Shown: positions 6,134-11,139 of the stretch, in pieces | Layout of the letters: the number at the start of each line of letters is the position of its first letter | Position numbering within the stretch: position 1 is the stretch's first letter | Source of the DNA: Pseudomonadota bacterium | Lineage (GTDB): Bacteria; Pseudomonadota; Gammaproteobacteria; Xanthomonadales; Xanthomonadaceae | Length of the DNA: 11,139 nucleotides | Direction: 5' to 3' | NCBI GenBank assembly: GCA_023399815.1 | Contig: JAEWOJ010000158.1 | Span: 1-11,139, forward strand | Translations under genes and position numbers: made by a program | Notes under the pieces: generated by a model | Database searches by the model: none | What the model saw: only the letters and a program-made list of their open reading frames with translations | What the model was told of the DNA's origin: nothing

Positions 6134-6826
6134 CTAGAAGCCGTGGCGCTTGCGCAGCCGCCGGGCGATGGCCGCGCGCACGTACAGGCCATAGACGATG
6201 CCGAACAGGAACCCGGCCACGTGCGCCGACCAGGCGACCATGCCGAAGCTGGGGCCGATGTAGGCGAACACCACCTGCAACGCCGCCCATACCCCGATCA
6301 GCAGGTAGGCCGGGGCGCGCACGAATTCGAGGAACAGGCCCAGCGGCAGCACCACGCCCAGCCGTGCGCCCGGGAACAGGGCCAGGTAGGCGCCCAGCAG
6401 CGCCGACACCGCGCCGCTGGCGCCGATGATGATCTGGTCCGGCGATCCCATGGCGTACAGCGCGGCGAGGTTGGCCGCCGCGCCGCCCAGCAGGAACAGC
6501 AGCAGCAGCCGCCACGGCCCGAGCACACGCTCGGCCGGCAGGCCAAAGATCAGCAGGAACACCAGGTTGCCGAGCAGGTGCGACCAGTTCGCGTGCAGGA
6601 ACAGCGCGGTGAACAGGCGCAGCACGCTGCCGTCGCGCAACGCGGCCCACCAGTCCTGCGGATTCCCCAGGCCGGTGGACAGGGCGCCCCAGTCCATCCA
6701 CAGCGAGCGCCGGGCTTCGTCCGGCCGCGAGATCGACCAGAGGAAGGCCAGCCAGATTGCCGCGAACAACAATGGTACCGCCCAGCGCAGTCCGGTTTTG
6801 TCGCGGGAAGGGATGGAGATGAACAT
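6134..6826 (-). CDS. Rhomboid-family intramembrane serine protease
   Basis: 230-residue polytopic inner-membrane protein. Rhomboids cut transmembrane helices within the bilayer using a Ser/His dyad. The first helix is at about 14-31, followed by a periplasmic loop with WMDWG and WWAALRDGSVLRLFTALFLH. Hallmarks are intact: HLLGN (His83, Asn87, the oxyanion region), GASGAVSALLGAY with catalytic Ser137, and AHVAGFLFGI with catalytic His202. Six core helices are predicted, followed by a short Arg/Lys-rich cytoplasmic tail (RRLRKRHGF). It lacks the N-terminal cytoplasmic domain of E. coli GlpG. The ATG at 6826 precedes the first helix sensibly, although the Shine-Dalgarno match is weak. DUF1820 follows 27 bp downstream. 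The substrate is unknown. Confidence 0.93.
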   Translation of the reverse strand: MFISIPSRDKTGLRWAVPLLFAAIWLAFLWSISRPDEARRSLWMDWGALSTGLGNPQDWWAALRDGSVLRLFTALFLHANWSHLLGNLVFLLIFGLPAERVLGPWRLLLLFLLGGAAANLAALYAMGSPDQIIIGASGAVSALLGAYLALFPGARLGVVLPLGLFLEFVRAPAYLLIGVWAALQVVFAYIGPSFGMVAWSAHVAGFLFGIVYGLYVRAAIARRLRKRHGF

Positions 6827-6900
6827 GGGCGCGCAAGCCTACTGTGTGACGGCCCAGTCCAGGGTGATGGAATGGGAGGAAATGAATGCGGGGGGCGTTA

Positions 6901-6929
6901 TTGTTTAGTTAACAGCCTTGATGGATACT
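6901..6929 (+). promoter_or_regulatory. Candidate sigma-70-like promoter for fadL
   Basis: TTGTTT (6901-6906), exactly 17 bases, then GATACT (6924-6929). Matches are three of six at -35 and four of six at -10, in the most AT-rich stretch of the region. The predicted start is near 6936, giving a leader of about 107 bases. Confidence 0.45.
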
Positions 6930-6930
6930 G

Positions 6931-6946
6931 CATACGGCGTCGTATG
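6931..6946. promoter_or_regulatory. Palindrome overlapping the predicted fadL transcription start, possible operator
   Basis: CATACG, four bases GCGT, CGTATG: perfect 6-bp arms directly after the candidate -10 box. The position suits a repressor site. Which regulator, if any, is not known. Confidence 0.35.
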
Positions 6947-7042
6947 TCGGGAGGGGAATCCGGCGCACCACAGGGCCGCTCGGCGGCAGTGCGGTGCAGG
7001 CGCACAACGAATCGTCAACGCCCTACGGAGAGAGTTTCCAAC

Positions 7043-8497
7043 ATGCATACCGCTTCCACCCTCGCACGCGTCACCGCTCTGGCTGTCGGCATCGCTGGCG
7101 CCCTGGCTTTCGGCCACGCCAACGCCGCCGCCTTCCAGCTCAAGGAAAACAGTGCCAAGGGCCTTGGCCGCGCCTTCGCCGGTTCCACCAGCGCCTGGGA
7201 CGACGCCTCGGTCGTCGCCACCAACCCGGCTTCGATGCGCCTGCTCAACGGCCGCCAGTTCCAGGCCGACGTGAGCGCGATCAGCTTCTCGGCCAAGATG
7301 GAAGACGTCTACAACGCGCGCAACGCCGGTCCGGGCGGCGCGGGCACCGGCACGCCGATCTCCGGCGGCAACGGCGGCGACGCCGGCATGATCGCCCCGG
7401 TTCCGGCGACCTACTTCCACGTGCCGTTCGGCGAGAACGACAACATGCACTTCGGCCTGTCGCTGACCGCGCCGTTCGGCTTCAAGACCCAGTACGACCG
7501 TGACTGGGTGGGCCGCTACAGCGGCACCAAGACCGACCTGAAGGCCGTCGACCTGGGCGCGGCGTTCTCGTACGACGTCAACCCGTACGTGTCCTTCGGC
7601 GCCAGCGTGTTCGTCGAGCACCTGACCATCGAACTGGCCAGCGCCCTGGACTTCGGTGCCATCGCCAATGCCGGCGCGCAGCAGAAGGCCGCCGCCACGG
7701 TGCTGGGCGCCGGTGGCACCCCGGCGCAGGCCGCCGCCGCCGCGCAGGCCGCCGCCGCGCAGATGGCCATGCTGGGCCTGGTGCCGGGCAGCGCCGACGG
7801 CTACACCACCATCGAAGGCGACAACAACGCCGTCGGCTACGTGATCGGCGGTACCTTCAGCCCGACCGAAGACACCAACATCGCGCTGAGCTACCGCTCC
7901 AAGGTCGAGCACAAGATCACCGGCGGCAAGGCCACCTTCGATGTTCCGCAGAACGTGCAGGTGGTGCTGAACACCGCCGCCACCGGCCTGTTCGTCAACA
8001 CCAGCGGCAAGGCCACCGTGACCCTGCCGGCCTCGGCCACCCTGAGCGTGACCCACAAGATCAACGACCGCTGGACCGTGATGGGCGACGTCTCGCGCAC
8101 CGCCTGGTCCACCGCGTTCGACCAGGTGACCGTGGACTTCGCCTCCAACCAGCCGGACAACGTGCTGGTGTTCGGCTACAAGGACGCCACCTTCGGTTCG
8201 ATCGGTACCGAGTACAAGCTGTCCGACACCGTCACCCTGCGCGGCGGCGTGGCCTACGACGAAACCCCGACCACCTACTCGCACCGCGACGTGCGCGTGC
8301 CGGACGTGACCCGCAAGTGGCTGTCGTTCGGCCTGGGCTGGACCCCGAAGGAGAACACCGAGTTCAACTTCGGCTACACCCACCTGTTCACCAACGAGCC
8401 GGCGGTCAACGTCACCTCGGCCACCGGCAACGTGCTGCAGGGCAAGTACAAGGTCGCCGGCGACATCCTGGCCGCCTCGATCAACTACAAGTTCTGA
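7043..8497 (+). CDS. fadL: FadL-family outer-membrane long-chain fatty acid transporter
   Basis: 484 residues. The signal peptide MHTASTLARVTALAVGIAGA... is cut near HANA|AAF (28/29). The mature N-terminus forms the plug domain typical of FadL: AAFQLKENSAKGLGRAFAG, then DDASVVATNPASM with the conserved NPA at 61-63. The remainder is amphipathic beta strands of a 14-stranded barrel, ending in a terminal Phe (NYKF), the usual outer-membrane assembly signal. FadL lets hydrophobic compounds, classically long-chain fatty acids, cross the outer membrane; some relatives carry aromatic hydrocarbons, and sequence alone does not settle the substrate. An Ala/Gln-rich insert lies at about 205-246. Codons are extremely C/G-biased (GCC, AAC, ACC, AAG), suggesting high expression. 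GGAGAGAG lies eight bases before the ATG. It has its own promoter candidate and terminator, so it is probably monocistronic. Confidence 0.94.
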   Translation: MHTASTLARVTALAVGIAGALAFGHANAAAFQLKENSAKGLGRAFAGSTSAWDDASVVATNPASMRLLNGRQFQADVSAISFSAKMEDVYNARNAGPGGAGTGTPISGGNGGDAGMIAPVPATYFHVPFGENDNMHFGLSLTAPFGFKTQYDRDWVGRYSGTKTDLKAVDLGAAFSYDVNPYVSFGASVFVEHLTIELASALDFGAIANAGAQQKAAATVLGAGGTPAQAAAAAQAAAAQMAMLGLVPGSADGYTTIEGDNNAVGYVIGGTFSPTEDTNIALSYRSKVEHKITGGKATFDVPQNVQVVLNTAATGLFVNTSGKATVTLPASATLSVTHKINDRWTVMGDVSRTAWSTAFDQVTVDFASNQPDNVLVFGYKDATFGSIGTEYKLSDTVTLRGGVAYDETPTTYSHRDVRVPDVTRKWLSFGLGWTPKENTEFNFGYTHLFTNEPAVNVTSATGNVLQGKYKVAGDILAASINYKF

Positions 8498-8528
8498 TCC
8501 AGGCCCGCGCCTGCTGATGCAGCAACCC

Positions 8529-8556
8529 GGAAGGCCCCGCGCAAGCGGGGCCTTCC
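8529..8556 (+). terminator. Strong intrinsic terminator of fadL
   Basis: A perfect 12-bp stem, GGAAGGCCCCGC and GCGGGGCCTTCC, closed by the stable GCAA tetraloop and followed by GCTTT. It starts 32 bases after the fadL stop. The T-run is short, but the stem is strong. Confidence 0.8.
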
Positions 8557-8629
8557 GCTTTCCGGCGGACACGATGGTGGCGCTTCGTCCGATGGCGGCG
8601 GCGATGTGGTTCCGCCGCGCGGCGCAGGC

Positions 8630-8635
8630 GACAAT
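8630..8635 (+). promoter_or_regulatory. Candidate -10 element (GACAAT) directly before the pnuC ATG
   Basis: GACAAT ends five bases before the ATG at 8641, so transcription would start at or next to the start codon. The Shine-Dalgarno signal is poor, which fits a leaderless mRNA. The match to the consensus is four of six. Confidence 0.35.
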
Positions 8636-8640
8636 GGGAC

Positions 8641-9246
8641 ATGAATCTTTCCGATCCCGCGTTCCAGCTGGAGCTGGCCGCCAACATCGCCGTCGCCGGC
8701 TCGATCCTGCTGGCCGGCCGCAACAACGTGCATACCTGGTGGCTGGGCATCGTCGGCTGCGCACTGTTCGCGCTGGTATTCGAACGGTCGCACCTGTACG
8801 CGGACATGGTGCTGCAGTTCTTCTTCATCGCCGTCAGCGGGGTGGGCTGGTGGCAGTGGCTGCGGGGCGACCACGGCGCGCCGCTGCCGATCAGCGCCAT
8901 GCGCGCGTGGACCTGGGCCTGGCTGCTGCCGCTGGCGGTGCTGGCGACCATCGGCTACGGCTGGATGCTGACGCGCCTGACCAATGCCTACGCGCCCTAC
9001 ATCGATTCGGCGGTGCTGGTGCTGAGCATGATCGCGCAGATCCTGATGATGCGGCGCAAGCTGGAATCGTGGTGGGTGTGGCTGCTGGTGAACAGCATCG
9101 CCGTGCCGCTGTACTACAGCCGCGGCCTGCACCTGACCTCGATCCTGTATGCAGGCTTCTGGATCAACGCGCTGGTGGCGCTGCGCCATTGGCGGCGGCT
9201 GATGCGCGCCGAAACCGAGGCACGGGCCGACGGTGCGCTTGCCTGA
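8641..9246 (+). CDS. pnuC: PnuC-family nicotinamide riboside transporter
   Basis: 201-residue inner-membrane protein with about seven hydrophobic helices. PnuC moves nicotinamide riboside by facilitated diffusion, and cytoplasmic phosphorylation by the NadR kinase traps it. Family signatures are YADMVLQFFF (53-62), GWWQWLRG (69-76), DSAVLVLSMIAQILMMRRK (122-140), then WWVWLLVNSIAVPLYYSRG (144-162), rich in the aromatic residues that line the substrate path. The length is slightly short but within the family range. The last 14 bases overlap the start of the nadR-like gene, a tight translational coupling that supports the substrate call over other vitamin transporters of the same fold (PnuT, PnuX). 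Confidence 0.93.
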   Translation: MNLSDPAFQLELAANIAVAGSILLAGRNNVHTWWLGIVGCALFALVFERSHLYADMVLQFFFIAVSGVGWWQWLRGDHGAPLPISAMRAWTWAWLLPLAVLATIGYGWMLTRLTNAYAPYIDSAVLVLSMIAQILMMRRKLESWWVWLLVNSIAVPLYYSRGLHLTSILYAGFWINALVALRHWRRLMRAETEARADGALA

Positions 9247-10309
9247 GCGGATCGCGCGCGGGCTGGTGGTCGGCAAGTTCTGCCCGCTGCACCGCGGGCA
9301 CGAACGCCTGATCGAATTCGCCGCGGCGCGTTGCAGGCAGGTGCTGGTGATCGGCTGGTCGCAGCCCGGCTTCGCCGGTTACAGCGCGTCGCGCCGCGAG
9401 CGCTGGCTGCGCGCGCGCTTCCCGCAGGTTGAAGTGGTGATGCTCGACGACGTGCGGTTGGCGGCCTTGTGCGCGCGGCGCGGCGTGCCGGTGCGCGTGC
9501 TGCCGCCGGACAGTGCGGATGTCCGCGAGCAGCGCGAATTCACCGCATGGCTGTGCCTGGCCCTGTTCGGCGGGCCGGTGCAGGCGGTGTTCACCGGCGA
9601 GGCCTATGGCGATGGCTTCGCCGAGGTGCTGGCCGAGCGGTTCGGTGCGCCGGTGGCGCACGAACGGCTGGATCGTGCGCTGGACGTGCGCCAGGCCAGC
9701 GGCGCGCAGCTGCGTGCCGATCCGCACGCGCATCGCGACAGCCTCGGCCCCGCGGTATATGCCGACCATGTGCGGCGGGTGGCCTTCATCGGCGGCGAAT
9801 CCACCGGCAAGACCACCCTGGCACGCGTGCTGGCCGAGCGGTTGGGAACGGCGTGGGTGCCCGAATACGGCCGCACGCTGTGGGAAACGCAGGGCGGCGT
9901 ACTGCAGGAACACGACCTGCCGCGGATCGCGGCGATGCAGCTGCAGCACGAAAATGCCGCAGCCATGCGTGCCTGCCGCTGGCTATTCTGCGACACCACG
10001 CCGTTGGTGACGCTGGGTTACAGCGGCTGGATGTTCGGCAGCGCACCGCCCGCGCTCCAAGCGGCGGCGGCGCGCTCCTACGATCTGCTGTTCCTGTGCG
10101 CGCCGGATTTTCCGTTCGAGCAGGATGGCACGCGCGTCGGCGACGGGTTCCGTGCGCGGCAGCATGCGTGGTACCTGCGGCAGCTGCGCGAACGCGGCGT
10201 GGACTACGTGCTGCTGGAAGGCCCGCTGGAAGCGCGCATCGCCCGGGTGCAGGCGGCGCTGGCGCGGATGCCGGCGAACGGAATCCGCGTGGCCGCTGCG
10301 GATGGATGA
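9233..10309 (+). CDS. nadR: NadR-like bifunctional NMN adenylyltransferase / nicotinamide riboside kinase, lacking the repressor domain
   Basis: 358 residues from a GTG start inside the end of pnuC. The first half is a nucleotidyltransferase: GKFCPLHRGH (14-23) is the NMNAT HxGH signature and ASGAQLRADP (155-164) the second substrate motif. It converts NMN and ATP to NAD. The second half is a P-loop kinase: GGESTGKTTL (187-196) is Walker A, LFCDTTPLVT (251-260) carries the Walker B-like Asp254, and the Arg-containing stretch at about 294-309 is a likely lid. It phosphorylates nicotinamide riboside to NMN. Enterobacterial NadR begins with a DNA-binding helix-turn-helix; here the protein starts nine residues before the NMNAT domain, so it should be purely enzymatic. 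With PnuC it forms a complete uptake and NAD salvage route. Nothing in the upstream DNA suggests a NAD-responsive operator that I recognise. Confidence 0.93.
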   Translation: MRLPERIARGLVVGKFCPLHRGHERLIEFAAARCRQVLVIGWSQPGFAGYSASRRERWLRARFPQVEVVMLDDVRLAALCARRGVPVRVLPPDSADVREQREFTAWLCLALFGGPVQAVFTGEAYGDGFAEVLAERFGAPVAHERLDRALDVRQASGAQLRADPHAHRDSLGPAVYADHVRRVAFIGGESTGKTTLARVLAERLGTAWVPEYGRTLWETQGGVLQEHDLPRIAAMQLQHENAAAMRACRWLFCDTTPLVTLGYSGWMFGSAPPALQAAAARSYDLLFLCAPDFPFEQDGTRVGDGFRARQHAWYLRQLRERGVDYVLLEGPLEARIARVQAALARMPANGIRVAAADG

Positions 10310-10375
10310 TGCCGGCCGCTGACCGGCAACCGCATGGCACCGGCCTGGGTTCACCGCGTCCTCTGCCGGAAAACA

Positions 10376-10399
10376 AGAACCCCGCCTGGGCGGGGTTCT
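10376..10399 (-). terminator. Terminator hairpin between convergent nadR and putA, best oriented for putA
   Basis: AGAACCCCGCC and GGCGGGGTTCT form an almost loopless perfect inverted repeat (10-bp stem with a CTGG loop). On the minus strand it is followed by TGTTTTCC, a T-rich tail suited to ending putA. On the plus strand the tail is CGAACG, so termination of nadR would be less efficient. Confidence 0.75.
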
Positions 10400-10423
10400 C
10401 GAACGCATCGGACAGGCGCCGGA

Positions 10424-11139
10424 TCAGTCGCCCAGGGTCAGCAGCGAGGCGTTGCCACCGGCGGCGGTGGTGTTCACCGTCACCGTCTTCTCGGTGGCGA
10501 AGCGCAGCAGGTAGTGCGGGCCGCCGGCCTTGGGGCCGGTGCCGGACAGGCCCTGGCCGCCGAACGGCTGCACGCCGACCACCGCGCCGATCTGGTTGCG
10601 GTTGACGTAGACGTTGCCGACGTTGACGCGCGCGGCGATGCGGTCGACGGTCTCGTCGATGCGCGAATGCACGCCCAGGGTCAGGCCGTAGCCGGTGGCG
10701 TTGATCTGGTCGATCACCGCGTCGAGCTGGTCGGCCTTCCAGCGGATCACGTGCAGCACCGGCCCGAAGATCTCGCGGTGCAGCTGGTCCAGCGACTTCA
10801 GTTCGTAGGCGCGCGGGGCGAAGAAGGTGCCGTGCGCGGCGTCGTCGGACAGCGACGCCGCGGCGATCAGGCGGGCCTCGCCGTCCATGCGCGCGGCGTG
10901 GTCGACGAGGATCTTCAGCGCGTCGGCGTCGATCACCGGGCCGACATCGGTCGAAAGCTCGCCGGGGTTGCCGATCTTCAGCTCGGCCATCGCGCCGGCC
11001 AGCATGCCCATCACCTTGTCGGCGATGTCGTCCTGCACGAACAGCACGCGCGCGGCCGAGCAGCGCTGGCCGGCGGAGGTGAAGGCCGAACCGATCGCGT
11101 CCTTGACCAGCTGTTCCGGCAGCGCCGAGGAGTCGGCGA
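10424..11139 (-). CDS. putA: PutA C-terminal part (delta-1-pyrroline-5-carboxylate dehydrogenase domain), runs off right edge
   Basis: The last 237 codons of an aldehyde-dehydrogenase domain closely resembling PutA, the fused proline dehydrogenase / P5C dehydrogenase that oxidises proline to glutamate at the membrane. Visible signatures are DSSALPEQLVKDAIGSAF at the window edge, GQRCSAARV with the catalytic Cys (codon 11060-11062), GPVIDADAL, REIFGPVLHVIRW, INATGYGLTLGVHSRIDET, VGNVYVNRNQIGAVVGVQP and FGGQGLSGTGPKAGGPHYL. The last two blocks are more typical of PutA than of stand-alone aldehyde dehydrogenases. The protein ends in NTTAAGGNASLLTLGD. The proline dehydrogenase half and any DNA-binding N-terminus are outside the window, so whether it is bi- or trifunctional cannot be judged. 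An in-frame GTG at 11047 is an internal codon, not the start. Confidence 0.93.
   Translation of the reverse strand, partial: ADSSALPEQLVKDAIGSAFTSAGQRCSAARVLFVQDDIADKVMGMLAGAMAELKIGNPGELSTDVGPVIDADALKILVDHAARMDGEARLIAAASLSDDAAHGTFFAPRAYELKSLDQLHREIFGPVLHVIRWKADQLDAVIDQINATGYGLTLGVHSRIDETVDRIAARVNVGNVYVNRNQIGAVVGVQPFGGQGLSGTGPKAGGPHYLLRFATEKTVTVNTTAAGGNASLLTLGD

Larger units (their letters stand above)
6827..7042. other. 216-bp divergent intergenic region between the rhomboid gene and fadL
   Basis: No gene is supported here. It contains the locally AT-rich stretch 6897-6935, the candidate fadL promoter and palindrome, and the fadL ribosome binding site GGAGAGAG (7027-7034). I see no clear promoter for the rhomboid gene. 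Confidence 0.6.

Noticed and set aside
5906..7042. Plus-strand open frame running into fadL from upstream
   Set aside because: Its first part is antisense to DUF1820 and the rhomboid gene; the FadL signal peptide and GGAGAGAG fix the start at 7043.
6905..8764. Minus-strand open frame of over 600 codons opposite fadL
   Set aside because: Gly/Val/Arg/His-rich antisense frame caused by the strong codon bias of fadL.
1..11139. Defence, toxin-antitoxin or secretion system
   Set aside because: Every well-supported gene belongs to an envelope, lipid or metabolic family; none carries nuclease, toxin or effector motifs.

Overview
The window is high-GC chromosomal DNA from a gammaproteobacterium, most probably of the family Xanthomonadaceae in the broad sense (a Lysobacter, Luteimonas, Stenotrophomonas or Pseudoxanthomonas type). 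This is inferred from the protein families, the strong G/C third-position bias, and the paired 'CCCTCTCCC...GGGAGAGGG / TTGGGGTGAGGG' intergenic repeats common in that group. No phage, transposase, defence island, CRISPR, tRNA or rRNA is visible. It is mostly housekeeping and cell-envelope sequence.

Left part (1-2654, minus strand): a 5'-truncated fabB remnant (3-oxoacyl-ACP synthase C-terminal region) runs off the left edge. Next come a lipoprotein zinc aminopeptidase of family M28 with a PA-like insert, and a small exported protein built of seven 18-19-residue repeats centred on VNGSI, a predicted beta-solenoid. The solenoid gene is divergent from the next block.

Centre (2703-5601, plus strand): an EnvC-type murein hydrolase activator (signal peptide, long coiled coil, degenerate LytM domain), then an S41 C-terminal processing protease with PDZ and Ser/Lys dyad. 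This envC-ctp pair belongs to septal peptidoglycan splitting and periplasmic proteolysis. A pair of inverted REP-like hairpins (5646-5774) closes the block and separates it from a convergent minus-strand pair, a rhomboid intramembrane protease followed by a DUF1820 protein.

Right part: fadL (outer-membrane long-chain fatty acid channel) with a candidate promoter and palindrome upstream and a strong terminator downstream. Then come pnuC and an overlapping, helix-turn-helix-less nadR, a compact nicotinamide riboside uptake and NAD salvage unit. A shared hairpin separates these from the 3' end of putA (P5C dehydrogenase domain), which runs off the right edge.

The least ordinary items are the VNGSI solenoid protein divergent from envC, the fabB remnant whose homology stops beside a perfect 11-bp inverted repeat, and a recurring TAnAATCsG-like -10 element that in two cases sits so close to the ATG that a leaderless mRNA is expected. 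No clearly new multi-gene system is evident.
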